Below are positions 16,163 to 24,119 of a stretch of 64,000 nucleotides of DNA, piece after piece. A model generated the notes under the pieces. That model was not told where the DNA came from, did no database searches, and was given only the letters and a program-made list of their open reading frames with translations. This DNA is from Hormoscilla sp. GUM202 (GTDB lineage: Bacteria; Cyanobacteriota; Cyanobacteriia; Cyanobacteriales; Desertifilaceae). The position numbers and the translations under genes were made by a program. Within the stretch, counting starts at the first letter, position 1. Each line of letters begins with the position of its first letter. The stretch spans positions 53,544 to 117,543 of the forward strand of contig RFFC02000025.1 in NCBI GenBank assembly GCA_005518205.2, written 5' to 3'.

Positions 16163-16698
16163 ATCACCTCATTCTCCCCATCGAAACTGTCGTAATATGC
16201 TTCCATTTCTGCATCAAGTTCGCGGTTGTATGCTTCTATATATTCCAGCATCTCATCGAATAGGGGATCGTCTTTGAATATCCCTGCATTCTGTATCCAG
16301 GGGTTATCCGGGTTTTCCTTCTTCATTTTTTCCAATTCCTCATCACTCAGGGGTTTCACCGGTGCTGTTGGGTCTTTTAAGTAATTCTTTTTCACCTCCA
16401 CCACTTCTGAGATTAATTCTAAATCATCCTGCCGAATATCCACAAATTCCAGGGATTTTTCAATCTGTTGTTCGGGGAAATTTTCGTACAATTGGGCTAT
16501 GGCTTTAAACACAACCGACCAAGTCAGCCTCTCCAGATTCCGAAATGACAGAATTACCCTCTGACCTTGATTGAAAGCAGCGGCGATCTGGTCGTAAATC
16601 TTTTGACCGTGATGCCATGCTAGCGAATCATCGGTGGGGACAATCCTCTCACAGAATATTTCCACTTTCTCACTTGTGTGACTTTTTAGTTCCAACAT
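16159..16698 (-). CDS. Putative antitoxin paralogue, unit D
   Basis: The 179-residue protein begins MLELKSHTSEKVEIFCERIV. Its N-terminal half (QKIYDQIAAAFNQGQRVILS then FRNLERLTWSVVFKAIAQLY) looks STAS-like, resembling DUF4325. The C-terminal acidic part (NPWIQNAGIFKDDPLFDEML, then EYIEAYNRELDAEMEAYYDS) matches the tail typical of cyanobacterial antitoxins paired with PIN toxins. It overlaps the toxin start by four bases. Four paralogues (16159, 16834, 17912 and 20404) are very similar, so the block arose by tandem duplication. Confidence 0.8.
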   Translation of the reverse strand: MLELKSHTSEKVEIFCERIVPTDDSLAWHHGQKIYDQIAAAFNQGQRVILSFRNLERLTWSVVFKAIAQLYENFPEQQIEKSLEFVDIRQDDLELISEVVEVKKNYLKDPTAPVKPLSDEELEKMKKENPDNPWIQNAGIFKDDPLFDEMLEYIEAYNRELDAEMEAYYDSFDGENEVI

Positions 16699-16765
16699 AG
16701 TTAAGGATCCTCTGAAAATGACTACATTAATTATAGCAAGCCTATTTGATTTGTGCGCTAAAAAA
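16699..16765 (-). promoter_or_regulatory. Conserved promoter region before each antitoxin paralogue
   Basis: A TATAAT box on the minus strand (16730-16735) is preserved upstream of all four antitoxin copies: also at 17401-17406, 18483-18488 and 20975-20980. It lies within the shared context GGCTTGCTATAATTAATGTA. No good TTGACA is seen at -35. The spacing to the ATG, about 31-33 bases, is constant. Confidence 0.6.
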
Positions 16766-16833
16766 TGCCCATCAACCCGGTTTCGCCGTTCGCGCCCGAT
16801 CCGTTTGCAGCCGCAGCCATAATTACCGGGTTC

Positions 16834-17367
16834 CTAATCATTCTGGCCATCTAAACTGTCGTAATATGCTGCCATTTCTGCATCCAATTCGCGTCTGTAT
16901 GCTTCTATATACGCCAGCATATCATCGAATAGCGGATCGTCTTTGAAGATCCCTGCATTTTGGATCCAGGGGTTATCCGGGTTTTCTTGCTTCATTTTTT
17001 CTAACCTCTCCTTACTCAGGGGCTTGACCGGTGCATCTGGGTCTTTTAAGTAATTCTTTTTCACCTCCACCACTCTTTTAATTAAGTCTAAATCATCCTG
17101 CTCAATGTCCACCAATTCCAGTGATTTTTCGATCTTTTCTTCAGGATAATTTTCGTATAATTGGGCTATGGCGGTAAACACAACCGACCAAGTCAGCTTC
17201 TCAAGATTCCGAAAGGACAGAATTACCCTCTGACCTTGATTGAAAGCAGCGGCGATCTGGTCGTAAATCTTTTGACCGTCATGTTCTGCTAGCAAATCAT
17301 CAGTGGGGACAATCCTCTCACAGAATATTTCGACTTTCTCACTTGTGTGACTTTTGAGTTCCAACAT
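16834..17367 (-). CDS. Orphan antitoxin paralogue, unit C
   Basis: This 177-residue paralogue of the unit D protein has the same N-terminal STAS-like stretch (AAAFNQGQRVILSFRNLEKL) and acidic tail (MLAYIEAYRRELDAEMAAYY). Unlike its three siblings it has no toxin gene after it: its stop is followed by 135 bases of spacer and then unit D. It could neutralise the neighbouring toxins or simply be a leftover of duplication. Its ending (DSLDGQND) differs because the overlap with a toxin start is missing. Confidence 0.78.
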   Translation of the reverse strand: MLELKSHTSEKVEIFCERIVPTDDLLAEHDGQKIYDQIAAAFNQGQRVILSFRNLEKLTWSVVFTAIAQLYENYPEEKIEKSLELVDIEQDDLDLIKRVVEVKKNYLKDPDAPVKPLSKERLEKMKQENPDNPWIQNAGIFKDDPLFDDMLAYIEAYRRELDAEMAAYYDSLDGQND

Positions 17368-17483
17368 AGTTAAGGAGCCTCTGAAAATGACTACATTAAT
17401 ATTATAGCAAGCCTATTTGATTTGTGCGCTCTCCAGATGCCCGCATCTGAATGATAGCACGGCGATCGTCGGAATTCGCCGCA

Positions 17484-17915
17484 TTACTGTCTGGTCCAGT
17501 CTTCCAAAAGCAGACCGGGCACTCGTTGAAAATCTCGCCAATTGCGAGTTACTAGGATACCATCTACAGAAAGCGCGATCGCCGCTATCCGTAAGTCTCG
17601 CGTACCAATGCGGATTTTTTGACGGATTAATTCAGTATAACGAGTGGAAGCTGCCCGATCGAAGTCAAGCAAGTTCATGCTTCTGTAAAAGTCTACCGTT
17701 TTCCGCAGGTTGGCATAAGCAAATATTATTTGCTCTTCCTTGCCAGACTGGGAAGCTTGTCTGATACTATTGATTCGTCCGCGCATTTGCTCTTCTACTG
17801 TAATCACAGTGATCGCAATTAAAGAGGGATTAATCCTATTTAATTTTTCTATCACAAATGGTTCTTCCCGTTGGATTAGCGAGACACGATCTGTGTCGAG
17901 GATCCAAAGCCTCAT
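17484..17915 (-). CDS. PIN-domain toxin (VapC-like), unit B
   Basis: The 143-residue PIN protein is close to the unit D toxin over its whole length. It has LDTDRVSLIQREEPFVIEKL at the N-terminus, VITVEEQMRGRINSIRQASQ in the middle and VTRNWRDFQRVPGLLLEDWT at the end. The acidic PIN residues are all kept. It overlaps its antitoxin (17912-18451) by four bases. Divergence from unit D is concentrated in residues 20-30, the region likely to contact the antitoxin. Confidence 0.92.
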   Translation of the reverse strand: MRLWILDTDRVSLIQREEPFVIEKLNRINPSLIAITVITVEEQMRGRINSIRQASQSGKEEQIIFAYANLRKTVDFYRSMNLLDFDRAASTRYTELIRQKIRIGTRDLRIAAIALSVDGILVTRNWRDFQRVPGLLLEDWTRQ

Positions 17916-18451
17916 ATCGCCTCATTCTCCTCATCTAAACTATCGTAATATGCTGCCATTTCTGCATCCAATTCTCGGTTGTATGCTTCTATATACGCCA
18001 GCATATCATCGAATTGCGGATCGTCTTTGAACATCCCAGCATTCTGGATCCAGGGGTGATCCGGGTTTTCTTTCTTCATTTTTTCTATTTCCTCCTCACT
18101 CAGGGTTTTTACCGGTGCTGTCGGCTCTTTTAAATAATCCTTTTTCACCTCAACCACTCTTTTGATTAAGTCTAAATCATCCTGCCGAATATCCACAAAT
18201 TTCAGTGATTTTTCGATCTGTTCTTCAGGGAAATTTTCGTACAATTGGGCTATGGCTGTAAACACAACCGACCAAGTCAGCCTCTCCAGATTCCGAAATG
18301 ACAGAATTACCCTCCGATCTTGATTGAAAGCAGCGGCGATCTGGTCGTAAATCTTTTGACCGTCATGACCTGCTAGCGAATGATTAGTGGGGACAATCCT
18401 CTCACAGAATATTTCCACTTTCTCACTTGTGTGACTTGGGAGTTCCAACAT
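17912..18451 (-). CDS. Putative antitoxin paralogue, unit B
   Basis: The 179-residue protein starts MLELPSHTSEKVEIFCERIV. The longer frame from 18565 runs through the conserved promoter region, so I chose the ATG at 18451, which matches the starts of the three paralogues. Both halves are conserved, including VILSFRNLERLTWSVVFTAI and NPDHPWIQNAGMFKDDPQFD. It overlaps the unit B toxin by four bases. Regulation by a TATAAT-type promoter just upstream is likely. Confidence 0.8.
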   Translation of the reverse strand: MLELPSHTSEKVEIFCERIVPTNHSLAGHDGQKIYDQIAAAFNQDRRVILSFRNLERLTWSVVFTAIAQLYENFPEEQIEKSLKFVDIRQDDLDLIKRVVEVKKDYLKEPTAPVKTLSEEEIEKMKKENPDHPWIQNAGMFKDDPQFDDMLAYIEAYNRELDAEMAAYYDSLDEENEAI

Positions 18452-18690
18452 AGTTAAGGCTCCTCTGAAAATGACTACATTAATTATAGCAAGCCTATTT
18501 GATTTCTGCGCTCTCCAGATGCCCATCAACCCGGTTTCGGCATTCCCGCATCTGAATGATAGCACGGCGATCGTTCGCCCCTACCAGGCGAACGATGTCT
18601 GCATTCGCCGCATTACTGTCTGGCCCAGTCTTCCAAAATCAGACCGGGCACTCGTTGAAAATCTCGCCAATTGCGAGTTACTAGTAGACC

Positions 18691-19317
18691 TTAATCATTA
18701 AAAAAAGGATAAAGGCGTTCGAGTTTGATTCTAGCATCAGCGGTAGTGAACTGCCAAGAGATGGTTTTGCCTGTGGCGTTTCGCGCTCGTTTCCAGGCCG
18801 CCAGTTCTGATTGAAGAGTAGGAAGGTCCTCGATGCGGCGGTCGAGGCACTGGCGCGTGAGTGCGGCGAGTTCAATTTCGGCCATATTGAGCCAAGAACC
18901 GTGTTTGGGAGTATGATGGATTTCCAGACGGTTTAAAAGACGTTTAGCTTCTTGTGGTGGAAAGGTTTTGTAAAGAGCCGCAGGCTTGTGGGTATTGAGG
19001 TTATCACAGACGAGAATAACTTTTTGGGCCGTTGGGTAGTCTACATCAAGTAGATGTTTAATTTGCTGCGCCCAATCAGTCATAGTACGGTGTTCATTAG
19101 CTTCGACAGTACGTTTTCCCGACAGAGGTTCACAGAACATGAAGATGCTAGCGGTGCCGTTGCGTTCGTATTCATAGTCATACCTTGCGGGTTTTCCCGG
19201 CTCCGGTGGCAGTGGGATGCGCGTTTCTTTGGTCAGTTGCACTGGCTGTTCATCCATGCAGACAACTGGCACATTGGCATCATAAGGACGTTGATAAATA
19301 TCGAGCACATCTTCCAT
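18691..19317 (-). CDS. IS630-type transposase, catalytic part (second frame)
   Basis: The frame encodes the DDE catalytic half: VPVVCMDEQPVQL (first Asp), KVILVCDNLNTHKP (second Asp) and PKHGSWLNMAEIELAALTRQ (Glu). The DDE_3/IS630 signature DNLNTHKP...HGSWLNMAEIE is complete. Coding similarity extends upstream of the first ATG (HLREYWVIPPEENADFVAAM) to about 19390, so it is normally translated as a continuation of the 19280-19828 frame by a +1 shift, or the gene carries a frameshift mutation. The ending LERLYPFFND is close to the IS end. Confidence 0.9.
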   Translation of the reverse strand: MEDVLDIYQRPYDANVPVVCMDEQPVQLTKETRIPLPPEPGKPARYDYEYERNGTASIFMFCEPLSGKRTVEANEHRTMTDWAQQIKHLLDVDYPTAQKVILVCDNLNTHKPAALYKTFPPQEAKRLLNRLEIHHTPKHGSWLNMAEIELAALTRQCLDRRIEDLPTLQSELAAWKRARNATGKTISWQFTTADARIKLERLYPFFND

Positions 19318-19828
19318 CGCCGCTACAAAATCGGCGTTCTCTTCCGGTGGGATAACCCAGTATTCGCGTAAATGGGGGCAAAAGGCACGTTTTTTTTAAC
19401 ACCTCATGAATTGTATTGGCGGTGCAGTGCGGTACAATATTCAGCTCGACAACACGGTCCGCTAATAATTGCAATGTCCAGCGGACGCGACCTTCCGGCG
19501 GTGTGCTACAAGCCAGTGCGATTAGCCGTGCTTCGGCTTCGCCATCAAAAAGTCGTGGTGTAGGTGGTGCAGAACGTTTCTTCCTTTCCAACGCTGCCGC
19601 AAAACCCTTTTCCACCAAACGTTTGCGAACTTCCACTACCGTATTCTTATTACAATGCAGCATAGTCGCAATCGCTTCTACAGACAAGCATTCTCGGTTG
19701 GCATCACTATGCAGCAATATTTGCGCATGTCGTATCTTGAAGGCACTGCTCTTGCCTTTCTTGACAAGATTTTCCAGTTCCTGCCGCTCCTCCGGACTTA
19801 GTCGCACGATATATCGTTGTCTTTCCAT
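19280..19828 (-). CDS. IS630-type transposase, N-terminal part (first frame)
   Basis: The frame encodes the helix-turn-helix N-terminal domain of an IS630 transposase: RYIVRLSPEERQELENLVKK, KIRHAQILLHSDANRECLSV and MLHCNKNTVVEVRKRLVEKG. Similarity to the family stops at HEVLKK, in a run of eight A residues (19391-19398 on the plus strand), after which the correct reading frame is the other one. The tail LLPPFTRILGYPTGRERRFC is out-of-frame translation. A GGGGGACC ribosome site lies before the ATG. Confidence 0.88.
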   Translation of the reverse strand: MERQRYIVRLSPEERQELENLVKKGKSSAFKIRHAQILLHSDANRECLSVEAIATMLHCNKNTVVEVRKRLVEKGFAAALERKKRSAPPTPRLFDGEAEARLIALACSTPPEGRVRWTLQLLADRVVELNIVPHCTANTIHEVLKKTCLLPPFTRILGYPTGRERRFCSGDGRCARYLSTSL

Positions 19829-19845
19829 TGGTCCCCCTTTCTTCG

Positions 19846-19974
19846 GGGTGTGGTCAAAAGTAGTTGTAAGTTGCGACCCCAGAAGAAACCCAGTAACGAG
19901 GAGCGAAACCGGGTTTCTGGCCCCACGCCGCTGCCGCCGCTACCTCCTCTACCAACCGGCGCAAGACCACACCC
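19846..19974. mobile_element. MITE-like element, GGGTGTGGTC family, nested in the IS
   Basis: The 129-bp element has ends GGGTGTGGTCAAAAG and GCGCAAGACCACACCC. It is flanked by a 9-bp near-perfect direct repeat: CTTTCTTCG at 19837-19845 and CTTTCTTGG at 19975-19983. It contains an AAACCCGG/CCGGGTTT-like arm and no ORF. It inserted 17 bp upstream of the transposase start, so it postdates the IS. Confidence 0.8.
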
Positions 19975-20403
19975 CTTTCTTGGCATCTTGTTGTTCTGGA
20001 TTAAATGCTAGCACTCTTTCCTGGTTTTAGCAATTATGCCCTACTAGGATACCATCTACGGAAAGCGCGATCGCCGCTATCCGTAAGTCTCGCGTGCCAA
20101 TGCGGATTTTTTGACGGATTAATTCAGTATAACGAGTGGAAGCTGCCCGATCGAAGTCAAGCAGCTTCCTGATTCTGTAAAAGTCTACTGTTTTCCGCAG
20201 GTTGGCGTAAGCGAATATTATTTGCTCTTCCTTGCCAGACTGGGAAGCTTGTCTGATATTATTGAGTCGTCCGCGCATTTGCTCTTCTACTGTAATCACA
20301 GTGATCGCAATTAAAGAGGTATTAATCTTCTTTAATTTTTGCGCCAACAATGGTTCTTCTCGTTGGATTAGCGAGACATGATCCGTATCGAAGATCCAGA
20401 GAC

Positions 20404-20943
20404 TCATATGGCCTCATCCTCCCCATCTAAACTGTTGTAATATGCTTCCATTTCTGCATCCAATTCGCGGTTGTATGCTTCTATATATGCCAGCATATCA
20501 TCGAATTGCGGATCGTCTTTGAAGATCCCTATATCCTGTATCCAGGGGTTATCCGGGTTTTCTTTCTTCAATTTTTCTAATTCCTCCTCACTCATGGGTT
20601 TCACCGGTGCCGTCGGCTCCTTTAAGTAATTCTTTTTCACCTCCACCACTTCTGAGATTAATTCTAAATCATCCTGCCGAATGTCCACAAATTCCAGTGA
20701 TTTTTCAATTTGTTCTTCAGGGAAATTTTCGTACAATTGGGCTATGGCTTTAAACACAACCGACCAAGTCAGCCTCTCCAGATTCCGAAATGACAGAATT
20801 ACCCTCTGACCTTGATTGAAAGCCGCCGCGATCTGGTCGTAAATCTTTTGACCGTGATGCCATGCTAGCGACTCGTTAGTGGGGACAATCCTCTCACAGA
20901 ATATTTCGATCTTCTCACTTGTGTGACTTTTGAGTTCCAACAT
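20404..20943 (-). CDS. Putative antitoxin paralogue, unit A
   Basis: The 179-residue member of the four-copy family begins MLELKSHTSEKIEIFCERIV and ends YIEAYNRELDAEMEAYYNSL. It overlaps the interrupted unit A toxin by four bases. Only its upstream region lacks the CCTATTTGATTTGTGCGCT block shared by the other three, so it marks one edge of the duplicated array. The STAS-like and acidic halves are both intact. Confidence 0.8.
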   Translation of the reverse strand: MLELKSHTSEKIEIFCERIVPTNESLAWHHGQKIYDQIAAAFNQGQRVILSFRNLERLTWSVVFKAIAQLYENFPEEQIEKSLEFVDIRQDDLELISEVVEVKKNYLKEPTAPVKPMSEEELEKLKKENPDNPWIQDIGIFKDDPQFDDMLAYIEAYNRELDAEMEAYYNSLDGEDEAI

Positions 20944-20990
20944 AGTTAAGGAGCCTCTGAAAATGACTACGTTAATTATAGCAATAAATT

Positions 20991-21168
20991 ATCAGATGTC
21001 AACTACGCCCCCCAGAAACCAGGTTGGTCAGCGATTTTCGCCTCATTCCCTGGCGGATCCAGAAAACTCAGGGGTTTGAACCTCTGGCGGGCGATCGGGC
21101 TGCGGGGAAGGTTTCTTGGGAAGGTTTCGCGGGTAGCCCAGAAACCCGGGTTTCTTAATTTTTGCAGA
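20991..21168. repeat. Spacer with repeat fragments
   Basis: Holds a diverged AGGGGTTTGAACCTCTGGCGGGC hairpin and two GAAACC/GGTTTCT motifs. No gene is visible. Confidence 0.5.
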
Positions 21169-22719
21169 TTAAGTTCCCGTTTTCACTTTAAGGGTCAAGC
21201 CACCGATATTAATTTTTTGGTCATCGCTCAAATTTTGCTGCTGTTCGGTCATCAAGTTATCTAAAATAATCTCCCCTCCTTGCATGTAAATCTTCACAGC
21301 TACCAGGGGGAAACCTTGGTCTTTGCGCAGATAAATATGCGCGTCCAATGAACTACCCAATAATACTGGCTTTTCTCCTAGGGAAATGATAGTCTGTTCT
21401 TTGGGAGTCCAATTTACCACTAGCCAAGCAGACCGGGTGAATTTCTCTATGAGGGCGATCGTCAAACCGATGCAGAAACCCAGAATAGCAGCACTCACGA
21501 GTCGGACGACTACATCGCTGAAAATACTGGCTGCTAAGAGGAACCCCAGGGCCCCAACTGCACCGCCGCCGCTGCCAGCTAGTAATGCCCGGCGCTTGTC
21601 TAAATTGGGTACGAACCAAGCCATTCCCCGACCTAAAAAGCCTCCCAAAATTGTCCAGGCGATCGTCCGACTGACTGCGGACCAGCCCCAAGCGTTAGTT
21701 GCTACTAACCCGAAGAGTAACTGACCTGCTGCACCTGCTATTATACCTGCTATCAGGCTGCCGCTAGCCCCTTTAATTGCTTCGGGAAGGGTGAGTAAGC
21801 GTCGGCGCAGGTAGTAGTTCTGACCGACGATCAGGGCTAATGATGTCCCCAATGCTAAACATGCTGTCCAACTGCCAATCCGCAGGATAGCATAAATTAA
21901 AGGATAATCCCCTGTTGGTCCTGTCTCCAAGATTTGTCGGCCATAGATGACTTTCTCCGCGTCTCGAAATGCCCGATCGAATTCACCTGACTGGGCCTAG
22001 AATACCTTAGCAGGGTCTCCAGTCAGTTGAGTTAGGTAATTAGTATCGGCGTCCCCAGTCCCTACGGCTATGATATTTATCCCCTCAGTTTTAGCAGATT
22101 GGGCTGCTGCTAGGGTTGAGCCTTTAGAATTAGGTAATCCGTCCGTGAATAGCAGGATGTTGCGACTTAGTGATGTCTTTTGCAGTTCGGCCACGGCGGC
22201 ATTTATTCCCTGGGCCATCTGCGTGCCTCCCCCATCCCCTAAGGATGCGATCGCCCTCTGAATGCTATTTCTATCTGATGTCAAGTTGGCCGCCACCCGC
22301 ACCACAAACCCTCTAATGGCCTGAATTGCTGCTGCATACTTAGTCCTACCGCCGCTATCCGTTCCTTTCATGCTACCGCTAAAGTCAAGCAGCACAATAA
22401 TAAAAGCCGGCGGCGGTTTGGCATCTTTATGATTTTTCCAGTCTTTCCACTCTTTGCTGCCAATCTCTTGACAATTATATCTCCGTGAATTACAATCTAT
22501 TTTTAAGCTAAAGTCTTGCTCTTCTAGGGGCACGGGTTTATTATTTTTTCCCGTGACCTTGACGCGCAGAGTGACAGTGCTGCTATTGCGATCGACCACA
22601 GGTTTTTGGGTAATTTCCACCTTTTCCACCAATGCCTGGGCCGGACTGCTCAAGGCATTCACCAGCAGCAGAGATAGAATGATTCTACGGATAACTGAAG
22701 TTATTTTAGTTGACTCCAT
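21169..22719 (-). pseudogene. vWA protein with membrane and FHA-like domains, split by an amber codon
   Basis: The frame is continuous for 517 codons except for one TAG at 21997-21999. The N-terminal part has a signal peptide (RRIILSLLLVNALSSPAQAL) and a vWA domain with the MIDAS residues FIIVLLDFSGSMKG and LFTDGLPNSKG, ending LTGDPAKVF. After the stop the frame reads AQSGEFDRAFRDAEKVIYGR, then four to five membrane segments (AGIIAGAAGQLLFGLVA, LLAGSGGGAVGALGFLLAA) and an FHA-like beta domain (ISLGEKPVLLGSSLDAHIYL). A secreted vWA joined to a membrane anchor and cytosolic tail fits a transmembrane sensor. The stop may be mutational, suppressed, or mark two separate products; an ATG at 21930 could start the second. 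Confidence 0.8.
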
Positions 22720-22736
22720 AGTATTTATCGTCCGTG

Positions 22737-24119
22737 CTAACCTTTAATGGACTTCGCCCAGATCGCAAAAGGCACTACTCCGAACATTGCTAATAATCCT
22801 AGCACAGATAAAATAATCTGCTTGCGTCTGGATGCCGGTAATGCCGGTCCTACCCAAGGAAATACATAGGTCTTGGCATCCGATGCTACTGCATTTCCTG
22901 CGGTTTTGACCGCAACTGTAACATTATGTTCTGAACCCCGATCGGCATTATTCCGGGGCTGAATGTAGCTTATTTCATACTCCCCTAGCAATGCTTCTAA
23001 GAATTCTGTTAAGTTTTCCGCTATATCCTCCGCGTTGCCAGCAAATTCCGCGATCGCCCCTGTGGCCCGGGCAATTTGCTGCAATCGTTTTTGGTCAACA
23101 AATTCTTCTGCTGGGACGGCCATCTGAGCTAACCTGTTGGGGTTAGTAAAGTCTTCTGCTTCCACTTTCCCGACATCTGCGATCGTCGGATATCGGGACA
23201 GATTATATTTAGCTTGTAACTGCTGCGGTGTCAAGCCGTATCCCAAAGTATGTATGGTAATCTGAGGATATTTATTCAGCAGGTTCAGCAGATCGTCAAA
23301 GTCTTTCTGTTCCAATTCTGCTTCATTTGCTTCCCCGTGATATATGCTATGATAGCCATCAGACAGCAGCACGATCGACAATCTGGGTTCTGGTTCATTG
23401 CTATCCTCTGGCGGATTAAAGCGGGTATCTGTTCTGTTCCCTAAAAATCTTACTGCTTTGCGCACGGGTCTGTAAATATCTGTGGCACCGCAGAGACTAT
23501 CGGACTGAGACTCGAGATCCTGAAGATATTTTTCTAGTCCGATCTTGCTAGCATCCTCGAAGTTGTTTAGTTCTGAGTCTGTTACTCTATTGCCCGTGCA
23601 ACGCTTTCCGCCCTTACTGAAAGGGACGATCGCGATTTTCGTTTCCCCGGCCCGCCTTGCCAAATCTTGATTAAACTCTTCGATCGCTTGCAGCGCCCCT
23701 GATATTTTGATCGTACCACTGCTATCCGATCGCTTCATGCTGCCGCTAAAATCTAGAAGAACGATTATCCATGCTGGCGGAGGTTCTGCTTCTTTGGGAT
23801 TTTTCCAGTCTAGGATATCCGCGCGATCGAGGGTTTGACAGGCATTGTTATTAGATTCGCCTTGGGGTTGACAAATCTTCAAAGTAAAATCCTGCTCTTG
23901 CAGACCCACCACAGGTCTATTATTAGCATCTTTCACCTTGACGCGCAGAGTCACCCGCCCCCGGTCTTTATCCACCCTCGGCGTGCCGATAATTTCCGCA
24001 TTTTTCACTTCCTGACCCCAACTGGGACAGCTCAAACCACCCACCAGCAACAGGGATAAACTAAGCCTGCGGATCCAAGAAGCGATTGTAATAGACGAAT
24101 CTGAACAGTTTTTTACCAT
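22737..24119 (-). CDS. Secreted/membrane vWA protein
   Basis: The 460-residue protein begins with a signal peptide (WIRRLSLSLLLVGGLSCPSW), followed by a beta domain (RVTLRVKVKDANNRPVVGLQ) and a vWA domain with MIDAS motifs (IIVLLDFSGSMKRSD, GATDIYRPVRKAVRFLG, IVLLSDGYHS). It ends with one membrane helix (IILSVLGLLAMFGVVPFAIW) and a short basic tail. The N-terminal ~130 residues are paralogous to those of the 21169-22719 gene. The ATG at 24119 is favoured over the GTG at 24128, since AAGGTGG lies five bases upstream. It overlaps the preceding gene by 59 bases, suggesting tight translational coupling. Confidence 0.9.
   Translation of the reverse strand: MVKNCSDSSITIASWIRRLSLSLLLVGGLSCPSWGQEVKNAEIIGTPRVDKDRGRVTLRVKVKDANNRPVVGLQEQDFTLKICQPQGESNNNACQTLDRADILDWKNPKEAEPPPAWIIVLLDFSGSMKRSDSSGTIKISGALQAIEEFNQDLARRAGETKIAIVPFSKGGKRCTGNRVTDSELNNFEDASKIGLEKYLQDLESQSDSLCGATDIYRPVRKAVRFLGNRTDTRFNPPEDSNEPEPRLSIVLLSDGYHSIYHGEANEAELEQKDFDDLLNLLNKYPQITIHTLGYGLTPQQLQAKYNLSRYPTIADVGKVEAEDFTNPNRLAQMAVPAEEFVDQKRLQQIARATGAIAEFAGNAEDIAENLTEFLEALLGEYEISYIQPRNNADRGSEHNVTVAVKTAGNAVASDAKTYVFPWVGPALPASRRKQIILSVLGLLAMFGVVPFAIWAKSIKG

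Larger units (their letters stand above)
18684..20044 (-). mobile_element. IS630-type insertion sequence
   Basis: The element starts GTAGACCTTAATCATT and ends in GCAATTATGCCCTAC. The ends are imperfect inverted repeats (about 10 of 16 positions) and are flanked by a TA duplication (18682-18683, 20045-20046), as in the IS630/Tc1/mariner group. It encodes an IS630-type transposase in two overlapping frames. It has itself been entered by a GGGTGTGGTC MITE at 19846-19974 just ahead of the transposase start, so the unmodified length would be about 1.22 kb. It splits the unit A PIN toxin. Confidence 0.88.
18613..20407 (-). pseudogene. PIN-domain toxin of unit A, interrupted by an IS630-type element
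   Basis: The N-terminal 121 codons (20045-20407) and the C-terminal 22 codons plus stop (18613-18681) join exactly to a 143-residue protein like its paralogues. The junction reads GIL|VTRNWRDFQR in frame. The insertion lies in a CTAG site with a TA duplication. Without excision, the toxin would end after GILVGHNC and lose the last PIN helix, so it is probably inactive. The antitoxin next to it is intact. Excision would restore the gene precisely. Confidence 0.9.
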
